Below, in pieces: positions 52,503 to 60,646 of a stretch of DNA of 64,000 nucleotides. The notes under the pieces were generated by a model. That model made no database searches. It had not been told where the DNA came from and was given only the letters and a program-made list of their open reading frames with translations. Numbering within the stretch: the first letter of the stretch is position 1; each line of letters begins with the position of its first letter. The translations under genes were made by a program, and so were the position numbers. This DNA is from Dawidia cretensis (GTDB lineage: Bacteria; Bacteroidota; Bacteroidia; Cytophagales; Cyclobacteriaceae). The DNA lies in the NCBI RefSeq assembly GCF_018598175.1, contig NZ_JAHESE010000002.1, positions 372,001 through 436,000 of the forward strand, given 5' to 3'.

Positions 52503-55500
52503 TATACCCGAAGTTTTTGCGCGCCCTTTTGGTTAGTAGTTTTCTGCTGGCGGCCCTGAATAGTGTGATGGCGCAGCAGTATACGGTGACTGTGGCAGGT
52601 AATCGAAAGCCAGCCCTGGGAAAAGTTGAGCTATATACGGCAGTGTTTTCGCCCAGCGCACCGCCCTGGGGTGACTATTGGTGGACGGTGACCGGTGGCC
52701 GGTTCGTTCCCGGAACAGACACGCCGACCAGTTGCCAGGTGCTGTGGGATACGCCCGGTGCAGGGTCAGTAAAACTGACCTACTATTCTACCGCGGGGCA
52801 ATTTAATCCGGAAGCCGCCATCACGATCACCGGTGCCACGCTGGCGACACCGGCCGCGACGTTTATCTTCGCCAACAACTGTAATAGTACGACCATTACG
52901 CGAAACATATCACCGCCCACCGGCGGCTTTTACGAATGGTGGTGGCAAACCTCGGAGACGGGCGAAAGCACGACGCTGGGCAACGGTGCAAGCATTACCC
53001 GCACCACTGATGGGCCGCTTTACCTGCGTGCCCGCCTGGCGGCAGCGCCCAATACCTGGAGCGCGGAAGCACAGTTTGTGGGAGGTGTATCGATTATCAC
53101 ATCCGCGCCGGTAGTACCCTCTACTGCGACGGACGCTCATGTTATCGCGCCTGGCAGCGCGCCGGCTACAGTATCGGTAGAGCCGGTAGTGGCGGCCACG
53201 CGGTATGCCTGGTATACGCAGGCTACGGGAGGCACGGCGCTCACCAATGTATCGGCGAACAGCTACACGCTCAACCTGACACAGACGCAGACATTTTATG
53301 TGGTATCGATGACCGAGCTTTGTTCAAGCACCAGTCGTAAAGCCGTTACCGCTTATTGGTATGCCGCGCCAGTGATATCGGCGACCAACGGTGGGGAAGC
53401 ATCGCTGGGGCATCCGGTCACGCTGTCTGTGCCGGCAAATTACGACAGCTATGTGTGGCTGGACGATACCGATACACCCATTTCAGGAGCAACCGGACCA
53501 ACATTCGACACTCAGGTTTCCGGCGGCTACAAGGTGCGGGTGACGAAGGCTGCGGCGCAGCCCTATACATCGGCGCCCTACGTCGTGCGCCGCCTCTCCA
53601 ATAACGATCAAAATTATATTGTTTCGAACACCGTGCAAGTGAGCGGTATTAAGACTCCCACCGAAGTGTTGAACTTGCCGATCGGAAGCAATACCCCCGC
53701 GACACAATTCTTCGATGGCATTGGCCGCCCCATGCAGACGGTGGTTACGCAGGGCTCGCCCGGCCATCACGATTTGGTTACTCCGATTGTATACGACGCC
53801 TTTGGCAGAACTACACGGACCTACCTGCCGATAGCGTTGGGTGAAGATGGCTGGTATAAGCAGAATAAAGACCTGATAGACGAGTCGACCGGAAATTACA
53901 AAGGCGCCGCGGCGAGCTTCTACGGTGCCGGGTCTGCGAATAAGATTGCCGATGACACGCGGCCTTTTAGCGAAGTGACGCTGGAACCCTCACCGCTTAG
54001 CCGCCCCGTGAAGGAGTACGGCCCGGGGCAGGATTGGTATACCAACGACAAGTCTGTTCAACGTAAATATCGGGCCAACGCTGCGGATGACCGGGTAATC
54101 TGCTGGAAGATCGATGTATCCGGAATGCCGGTGCCTCGCGCAGATTCGGCAACCCACGGCAAAGGTGTTCTCTACGTTAACGAGACGCTCGACGAACATG
54201 GCGTTCCGATATATGAATTTAAGGACAAGCGCGGTCATATGATCCTGAAGCGGGCTCTCGCGCAACGCGCACCCTATCAGACGGCCGACACCTATTATAT
54301 CTACGACGACTTTGGTTTGCTACGCTTTGTGCTGCAGCCGGAATTGGTGAAGGTGCTGACATCGGGCACTGCGCCGCAGGCGCCCACGACAGGCCAGTTA
54401 ACCAGTTTTGCATTCCAGTATCGCTATGACGTGCGTCGCCGGATGATTGAAAAACGAGTGCCCGGGGCACAGGTGATCTACATGGTCTATGACGCACGCG
54501 ACCGGATAGTATTGACACAGGACGGCCGCCAGCGCGCGGCAGGCCAGTGGATGTTCAGCAAGTATGACGAGTTGAACCGTCCGGTGCTGACGGGTTTAAT
54601 GGATACGGCCGGGGGCGTGACGCGCGAGCAAATGCAGACGGAGGTGATGCGGCACTTTGGAAATAACTCTCAGAGTGAGCAATTTGTCGGCAATGTTGCC
54701 GGCAATATGTTTGGCTACACAAACAAGACATACCCGGTGCATACTACTGCAGGGGTGGCCGATCCGCATAAATGCCTGTCGGTGAGCTATTATGATTCGT
54801 ACGACTATCGTACGTTGTGGCCTGGCGACTATGCGTACCATACCGATGCTCTGCAGGGGACGGCAAATGGCGTAACCTATACACAGCCGACAGAGGCCCG
54901 CGGCGATGCCAGGGGGGCAACCACAGGTACCATGGTGCGTGTATTGGACGAAGACCGGGTGTGGCCGTTACAGTCGTTTACGTGGTTGAAGACCGCGATG
55001 TATTATGACAACAAGCTGCGTGTCATACAGACCGTGGGTGATAACTATCGTGGTGGTGTCGACCGGCAGTCTACTGTGTATGACTTCCCCGGCAAGGTAT
55101 TGTACACGCGGACCACGCATACCACGGCCGACCTTGCCTGGAAGGATGTTGTAGGCACACGGGTAACAGGCAACCGCATATTCAGGAATATTACTAACAA
55201 CAGCTGGGGGCAGTCGGGGGCGGCTTCGCAGCAAATTTTACCCGCGGGGCAAAACGGCTGGGTGGAGTTTACAGCCTCGGAGACCGGCAAGCCCCGGATG
55301 CTGGGATTGTCGGCACAAAACACCGACGCGAATTATACTTCCATTGGCTATGCCTTTTATTTGCGTGTTGATGGATCGCTGGCGATCCGCGAAAGCGGCA
55401 TTGAAAGAAAAATATTGGCGGTAGGATTTAAGCCTGGAGATATCCTGCGCATCGCGCGGGTAGGGACAGCGATTAAGTATTATCAAAACGGGTTGGAAGT

Positions 55501-58500
55501 ATATCCTGCGGGCACCACGGTAGCGCAAACGCCGTCTACGGGCCAGTTGCTGGTGGACGTTGCATTTTCCGATCGCTATGGTTCGTTTGTGAATATCAAA
55601 TCGTCGTTTTCCCAACTGACTCAAGAAGTAAACCGCAGGTATGTGTATGACCATGGCGGCAGGCTGACGGAGCTGTACCACAGTTTGGGCCATGGCACCG
55701 GTATCACGGAAGTGTTGCTCGCCAAAAGCGCGTATAACGAGCTGGGACAAGCCGTAGATAAAGGTCTGCACGGCGTGCAGGGCGCTGCAGCGCAACAATC
55801 CGTAGACTATCGCTATAACATTCGCGGATGGTTGACGTCCATCAACAACGCGGCCCTGACGGCCGACGACAGCAACGACGATACAAACGATTATTTCGGA
55901 ATGAACCTGGCGTACAACGTCGTGGACACCGGCCTGGGCAATACCGCTGCCTACAATGGGAACATCAGTGGTGTAACCTGGAGCAACAATCTGGGGTTAA
56001 GTCCGGTGCAGCAAAAAGGCTACACCTATAACTACGACCCGATGAACCGGCTGGTAAGCTCATTATTCCAGGAACGCACCGTTACGCCGCAGGGAGCAGA
56101 TAGCTGGCTCGCGTATACGGATGGCCAGTATGCCGAGCGTGATATTCAGTATGACCTGAACGGCAATATCCTGCAACTTAAGCGTAATGATGGGCGTACG
56201 ACGGGCACGATGGACTTGCTGAGCTATGACTACGGCACCGGCGCAACACAGAGCAATCAGTTATTAAAGGTGGCGGATACGGGCGACAAAAAGGCGGGCT
56301 TTACCGAAGGTACGGACACCGACAGTGACTATACATACGACGAAAACGGCAACATGACCCGCGATCTGAACAAACGAATTGGAGTGGGAACCACGGCTGG
56401 AATTAGCTACAATGTGTTGAACCTCCCGGATATGGTGACGCGGGGCGAGAACACTGTTCGGTACATTTATGATGCCATGGGCCGTAAGCTGATGCAGCAG
56501 GTAGATTTTATCAGTGCCAGCAAACAAACGGACTATATTGGTGAATTTGTGTACGAGAGTGATGTATTGCAGTTCATCAACCATGAAGAGGGCCGGATCG
56601 TCATGGCCGGCAATAAGACGGTGATCGCCAATACCGGCGAGAGCCTGGATGAAGTAACTGCAGTGAATGCAACACTCTCTAACGTCGTCGTTGGTGAAGA
56701 ACATTATATCCGGGCAGTAGCCGTTGCCACCGGGTCTCTGTCAGGTATCTTGCCTGTAGGAAGCGCTGTATCGGTGCAAGCCGGTGAACGGTATAAGGTG
56801 CGGGTGAAGGGTTATCGCGGGAGCGGTGGCGCAGGATTGAGCAGCGACGCGCGGATCCAGTTCAAGGTTAATGGCATACTGCAAAATTTGCCGGCCGCAG
56901 TGTTGCCGTATGGTTCTGCTAATAATGGAGCGGAGTCCTGGGTAGAGCAGGAGATTACTATCCCGGCGGGGGGGACGAGCCTGGAAGTCGGGGTGGCCTG
57001 GGCTTCTGCGCGTTCCGGGGAGCAGTTCTTCATCAATGAGTTCGAGCTGGTCAAGCTGGAGAACCAAGATCCGGAATATCAATACTTTTTGAAAGATCAC
57101 CTGGGCAACGTACGCCTGACATTTACGTCCAGGCCGATCACTGCGCAAAGTTTTGCTACAGATTTTGAGGGTGAGAACGACGGTACGTTTGAGAACTATA
57201 GCAATTCGCCGTATGATCTGGTCGATCATACCGACCTGGGTACGGTCAAGCAGAATGTTCAGAAACTCAACGGTGGTGCAAATGGCCGCGTAGGGGTGGC
57301 GAAGACTTTTGCCGTGATGCCGGGCGACGTAATCAGCGCAATAGCCTATGGTAAATATATGAATGTGAGCGGTACAGCGAACACCAACTCATTGATCACT
57401 TCGCTGGCGGCGGCGTTCGGGGTATCGGCTAGGTCCACGGGTGATCAGTTGGCGGTTTACCAGGGACTGAATAGCTATGCAAGCTTGGTGGCCAATGGCG
57501 ATCATTTGGATGACGATGAATCGGCACCGAAGGCCTTTGTTACAATTTTGTTTTTCGACAAGGACCACAACCTGGTGGATGCCGCGTGGGATCAGATGAC
57601 GACGACCGGGGCGCAGACTAGCGCCACGATAAAACAGCCGCACGATGAGGTAAGCATCACGGCTACCGCGCCGGAATCTGGGTTTGCGTATGTATTTGTG
57701 AGCAACGAGCACCCGACGTTTGTGGATATCTATTATGACGATGTGACGTTTACGCATACGCCGTCGGCGATTGTGGCGATGGATGACTATTATGCGTTTG
57801 GGATGAATTTTAACTCTATTGCACGTCAGAATGGGGCGGAACAGCGTTATCTTTATAATGGTAAGGAGAAGCAGAATGAGCTGGGGCTGGATTGGTTGGA
57901 TTACGGGGCGCGGATGTATATGCCGGAGATTGGGAGATGGGGTGCAGTTGATAATTCGGCGGAAAGGGGCACCAACTACTCTCCCTATAATTATGCTTTC
58001 GATAGTCCCATTCGCTATGTAGATCCTGATGGTAATTGGCCATGGGAAAGTAAGCACATCAGGCAAGCGCGACGATTTGCTCGCGAAACAGGGGGTGAAT
58101 TTTCTAAGAATGGTAATGCGGCGACTGTAAATATTTATCAGACGGCAACTTACTTCAATGCGCTTGAAGGCTATGTGGAAGAAGTTTACCCCGAAGGATT
58201 TCCGGCGGAAGATTTGAATCTATCAGATCAGAACACTGTCGGGTTGATCCGTTTTGAAGAGGGTGAAAATTATGATAATTTGTTCGGGATTGAAATGCTC
58301 GAGGCAAATGTCAGTGTAGCTGCATTGGAGGAACTTGTAGTGCTTGTTCCCGGTTTGGCTAATTTGCTTTCTATAACTCCTCCCCCTAACACTATTAACG
58401 TAGAAAATCTCGTTTCGCTTATTCTGAGGATGTCAAGTAAGGAGAAAGATGATAATAATAAACCTACTCGAACAGAAAGGCAGCAGCAGAAGAAACAAAA

Positions 58501-58681
58501 GAAACAGGCTAGCAGTAATTCAAGATATGGCGAAGAGTCTGAACACACATCTAACCAGAACAATGCGAATAGGGAGACACATGAAAGAGGTAGGGCGAGG
58601 AAGCAAAAAGATAAGGGAGGGGAGAAAGCTGATTCGAACAGGTATAGGACAAAGGATTCGAAGAAACGAAAACAAAACTGA
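52499..58681 (+). CDS. Rhs-core polymorphic toxin with variable C-terminal tip
   Basis: A 2060-residue protein with its own signal peptide (MIYPKFLRALLVSSFLLAAL ... MAQ). Residues ~25-370 are Ig-like beta domains; a DUF6443-like segment follows (NTPATQFFDGIGRPMQTVVT, IVYDAFGRTTRTYLP), then many YD repeats. The Rhs core lies at ~1785-1850 (LYNGKEKQNELGLDWLDYGA, YSPYNYAFDSPIRYVDPDG). After it, residues ~1850-2060 form an unrelated tip: RQARRFARETGGEFSKNG, a hydrophobic stretch (LEELVVLVPGLANLLSI) and a very basic Gln/Lys/Arg-rich end. The tip DNA is AT-richer than the core, the usual sign of swapped toxin domains. The tip's activity is unknown; a nucleic-acid target is a guess from its charge. 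Confidence 0.85.
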   Translation: MIYPKFLRALLVSSFLLAALNSVMAQQYTVTVAGNRKPALGKVELYTAVFSPSAPPWGDYWWTVTGGRFVPGTDTPTSCQVLWDTPGAGSVKLTYYSTAGQFNPEAAITITGATLATPAATFIFANNCNSTTITRNISPPTGGFYEWWWQTSETGESTTLGNGASITRTTDGPLYLRARLAAAPNTWSAEAQFVGGVSIITSAPVVPSTATDAHVIAPGSAPATVSVEPVVAATRYAWYTQATGGTALTNVSANSYTLNLTQTQTFYVVSMTELCSSTSRKAVTAYWYAAPVISATNGGEASLGHPVTLSVPANYDSYVWLDDTDTPISGATGPTFDTQVSGGYKVRVTKAAAQPYTSAPYVVRRLSNNDQNYIVSNTVQVSGIKTPTEVLNLPIGSNTPATQFFDGIGRPMQTVVTQGSPGHHDLVTPIVYDAFGRTTRTYLPIALGEDGWYKQNKDLIDESTGNYKGAAASFYGAGSANKIADDTRPFSEVTLEPSPLSRPVKEYGPGQDWYTNDKSVQRKYRANAADDRVICWKIDVSGMPVPRADSATHGKGVLYVNETLDEHGVPIYEFKDKRGHMILKRALAQRAPYQTADTYYIYDDFGLLRFVLQPELVKVLTSGTAPQAPTTGQLTSFAFQYRYDVRRRMIEKRVPGAQVIYMVYDARDRIVLTQDGRQRAAGQWMFSKYDELNRPVLTGLMDTAGGVTREQMQTEVMRHFGNNSQSEQFVGNVAGNMFGYTNKTYPVHTTAGVADPHKCLSVSYYDSYDYRTLWPGDYAYHTDALQGTANGVTYTQPTEARGDARGATTGTMVRVLDEDRVWPLQSFTWLKTAMYYDNKLRVIQTVGDNYRGGVDRQSTVYDFPGKVLYTRTTHTTADLAWKDVVGTRVTGNRIFRNITNNSWGQSGAASQQILPAGQNGWVEFTASETGKPRMLGLSAQNTDANYTSIGYAFYLRVDGSLAIRESGIERKILAVGFKPGDILRIARVGTAIKYYQNGLEVYPAGTTVAQTPSTGQLLVDVAFSDRYGSFVNIKSSFSQLTQEVNRRYVYDHGGRLTELYHSLGHGTGITEVLLAKSAYNELGQAVDKGLHGVQGAAAQQSVDYRYNIRGWLTSINNAALTADDSNDDTNDYFGMNLAYNVVDTGLGNTAAYNGNISGVTWSNNLGLSPVQQKGYTYNYDPMNRLVSSLFQERTVTPQGADSWLAYTDGQYAERDIQYDLNGNILQLKRNDGRTTGTMDLLSYDYGTGATQSNQLLKVADTGDKKAGFTEGTDTDSDYTYDENGNMTRDLNKRIGVGTTAGISYNVLNLPDMVTRGENTVRYIYDAMGRKLMQQVDFISASKQTDYIGEFVYESDVLQFINHEEGRIVMAGNKTVIANTGESLDEVTAVNATLSNVVVGEEHYIRAVAVATGSLSGILPVGSAVSVQAGERYKVRVKGYRGSGGAGLSSDARIQFKVNGILQNLPAAVLPYGSANNGAESWVEQEITIPAGGTSLEVGVAWASARSGEQFFINEFELVKLENQDPEYQYFLKDHLGNVRLTFTSRPITAQSFATDFEGENDGTFENYSNSPYDLVDHTDLGTVKQNVQKLNGGANGRVGVAKTFAVMPGDVISAIAYGKYMNVSGTANTNSLITSLAAAFGVSARSTGDQLAVYQGLNSYASLVANGDHLDDDESAPKAFVTILFFDKDHNLVDAAWDQMTTTGAQTSATIKQPHDEVSITATAPESGFAYVFVSNEHPTFVDIYYDDVTFTHTPSAIVAMDDYYAFGMNFNSIARQNGAEQRYLYNGKEKQNELGLDWLDYGARMYMPEIGRWGAVDNSAERGTNYSPYNYAFDSPIRYVDPDGNWPWESKHIRQARRFARETGGEFSKNGNAATVNIYQTATYFNALEGYVEEVYPEGFPAEDLNLSDQNTVGLIRFEEGENYDNLFGIEMLEANVSVAALEELVVLVPGLANLLSITPPPNTINVENLVSLILRMSSKEKDDNNKPTRTERQQQKKQKKQASSNSRYGEESEHTSNQNNANRETHERGRARKQKDKGGEKADSNRYRTKDSKKRKQN

Positions 58682-59175
58682 TGGGAAAGTATCGTTATAT
58701 TAAAGTTCGAGGGTTCGAACGGCCCGAGCCCGGAATTTTTCTAAAAAATGGGAAAAGATGGATGTTGCTTAAGGATAATCCGATGGATTTTATCATTGAC
58801 GGGTTCCTTTTTATAGGAAGAAAGTATGTTCTTCGTGAAGTTTATTCCAACGATCTCGAGTTTATGAACGAGGTGATGACGGCTAAGAATGAATTTTCCG
58901 AGATATCATTTCCAGCGTTTGATTTAAATAATGATGAAGCTCTATTTAAGCAGTTCTTAGACGAGGAACGGTTGATACAAGTCTGCCTTCATAATCAAAA
59001 ATCGACGTTGGTCGGCAAGGTAATATCTGTAAGTAAGAAGTCCTTTCGGATGAAACTATTGAGTACTAAAGGAATGTGGTTGAAAGATTTTAATTTTAAG
59101 TATGAAACAATTCGAACGATCAATGTAGATAGTGACTATCTCAGATCATTTAAGCTTCTTGCGAGATTAAAGTAA
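58681..59175 (+). CDS. Probable immunity protein of the Rhs toxin
   Basis: A 164-residue soluble protein without signal peptide. Its ATG overlaps the toxin stop by one base (TGATG), so it is translated with the toxin. The C-terminal part (STLVGKVISVSKKSFRMKLL, then FKYETIRTINVDSDYLRSFK) resembles small LSM-like beta proteins I recall from toxin-immunity neighbourhoods; this is a resemblance, not a proven match. The DNA is as AT-rich as the toxin tip. Position, coupling, size, cytoplasmic nature and composition all fit an immunity gene that protects the producer. No known immunity family can be named with confidence. Confidence 0.65.
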   Translation: MGKYRYIKVRGFERPEPGIFLKNGKRWMLLKDNPMDFIIDGFLFIGRKYVLREVYSNDLEFMNEVMTAKNEFSEISFPAFDLNNDEALFKQFLDEERLIQVCLHNQKSTLVGKVISVSKKSFRMKLLSTKGMWLKDFNFKYETIRTINVDSDYLRSFKLLARLK

Positions 59176-59276
59176 TATTTTGAAGTTGCGCCAACGCTTA
59201 ACACATTTTCCGGAATAATCATGCCCGTCGCGATTTATCGGATTCCGACCGTGTCGCGCACGCGCCGCGTCAGGGG

Positions 59277-59891
59277 TCACTTCACTAATGGCCCCACCAC
59301 CTTCAACACATTCTCAGCAACAATCTTATGCCCGGCGGGATTCGGGTGAATCCCATCTGGAATATTCAGCTTCTCATCACCTGCCACGCCCTGTAGCAGG
59401 AAGGGTATTAATGACGCATTATTTTTCTTTGCTAACTCAGGATAAATCTTCTGGAAGCTGGTGGTATAATCTGCACCGAGGTTGGGCGGCACCATCATGC
59501 CGGCAATGACCAGCTTTACGTTCGGGTTCTTGATTTTTACCTTATCAATGATCGCCTGCAGGTTCTTGCGGGTTTGGTCGAGGGGCAGGCCTCGGAGGCC
59601 GTCGTTGGCACCCAACTCCAAGATAAAAATGTCAACGGGTTGACGGAGAACCCAGTCCAGGCGGGAGAGGCCACCGGCGGAGGTTTCGCCGCTGAGGCCG
59701 GCGTTGATGACTTTTACCTGTTTGCCCTGGGCGATGAGTTTTTTCTCTACCAGGGTGGGGAAGGCCTGGTCAGGGGAGTTCAGGCCGTGGCCGGCGGTGA
59801 GACTGTCGCCGTAGAAAAGGATCGTTACCGGGGCCGTGGTGGCTTGAAATAACAGGAGGCATGAAATAAACAGGGCAATTCTTCCGACCAT
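59277..59891 (-). CDS. TesA-like SGNH hydrolase (arylesterase / acyl-CoA thioesterase I type)
   Basis: A 204-residue exported enzyme (signal peptide MVGRIALFISCLLLFQATTA). The four SGNH blocks are visible: FYGDSLTAGHG (nucleophile Ser), the Gly in NAGLSGETSAGG, ELGANDGLRG (Asn), and DGIHPNPAGH (Asp and His). In Escherichia coli, TesA is divergent from ybbA-ybbP, and the same layout occurs here, which supports the assignment. Such enzymes hydrolyse aryl esters, lysophospholipids or acyl-CoA; the physiological substrate is uncertain. Confidence 0.9.
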   Translation of the reverse strand: MVGRIALFISCLLLFQATTAPVTILFYGDSLTAGHGLNSPDQAFPTLVEKKLIAQGKQVKVINAGLSGETSAGGLSRLDWVLRQPVDIFILELGANDGLRGLPLDQTRKNLQAIIDKVKIKNPNVKLVIAGMMVPPNLGADYTTSFQKIYPELAKKNNASLIPFLLQGVAGDEKLNIPDGIHPNPAGHKIVAENVLKVVGPLVK

Positions 59892-59974
59892 ATGGTAAAT
59901 CTTGACGTTTTTAAGGATTCTGAAACAATTTTAAACGTTTAACGCTTAATTGCTACTAATCGATATTCAAAACT

Positions 59975-60646
59975 ATGCCGAACGTAGTGCTCCGGGCCGA
60001 AAATCTTACAAAGACTTACCGCACCGCCGAAAATTCTCTCACCGTATTAGACGACGTATCCTTTTCCGTGGAGCAGGGCGATTCCCTGGCCATCATCGGA
60101 CCATCGGGTAGCGGCAAGACCACCTTGCTGGGGCTGTGTGCCGGCCTGGACGTGGCCACATCGGGTACGATCTCGCTGATGGACTTTAAGTTACAGGCCA
60201 TGAGCGAAGACGACCGTGCCTACCTGCGTAACCAATATGTGGGCTTTGTGTTCCAAAACTTCCAGCTGCTGTCGACGCTGACGGCACTGGAGAATGTCAT
60301 GGTGCCGCTGGAGCTGCGCGGGGAGCGCAACGTGGCCCCCAAGGCAAAAGCCCTGCTGGACCGCGTGGGCTTGTCCGGGCGCCTCAACCACTACCCGTCG
60401 CAGTTGTCGGGGGGGGAGCAGCAGCGGGTGGCGATCGCCCGAGCCTTTATGACCGACCCCAAGATCCTCTTTGCCGACGAGCCCACGGGCAACCTGGACG
60501 AAGAGAATGCGAAGCATGTCACGTCGCTGATCTTTGGCATGAACAAGGAACAAAATACCACGCTGGTGCTGGTGACGCATAACCTGGAGCTGGCGGCCAT
60601 GACGCAACGGGTGATCAAGATGCGGGGAGGGCGCATGGTGGTATGA
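59975..60646 (+). CDS. ABC transporter ATP-binding protein, YbbA/LolD-like
   Basis: A 223-residue ATPase of the MacB/LolD group with all motifs intact: Walker A GPSGSGKTT, Q-loop in VGFVFQNFQLL, signature LSGGEQQRVAIARAF, Walker B ILFADEPTGNLD and the switch His in LVTHNLEL. The permease gene downstream overlaps it by 4 nt (ATGA). Type VII ABC systems like this use ATP to drive mechanical work on lipoproteins or extraction of substrates from the periplasm. The role of YbbAP itself is not settled. Confidence 0.92.
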   Translation: MPNVVLRAENLTKTYRTAENSLTVLDDVSFSVEQGDSLAIIGPSGSGKTTLLGLCAGLDVATSGTISLMDFKLQAMSEDDRAYLRNQYVGFVFQNFQLLSTLTALENVMVPLELRGERNVAPKAKALLDRVGLSGRLNHYPSQLSGGEQQRVAIARAFMTDPKILFADEPTGNLDEENAKHVTSLIFGMNKEQNTTLVLVTHNLELAAMTQRVIKMRGGRMVV

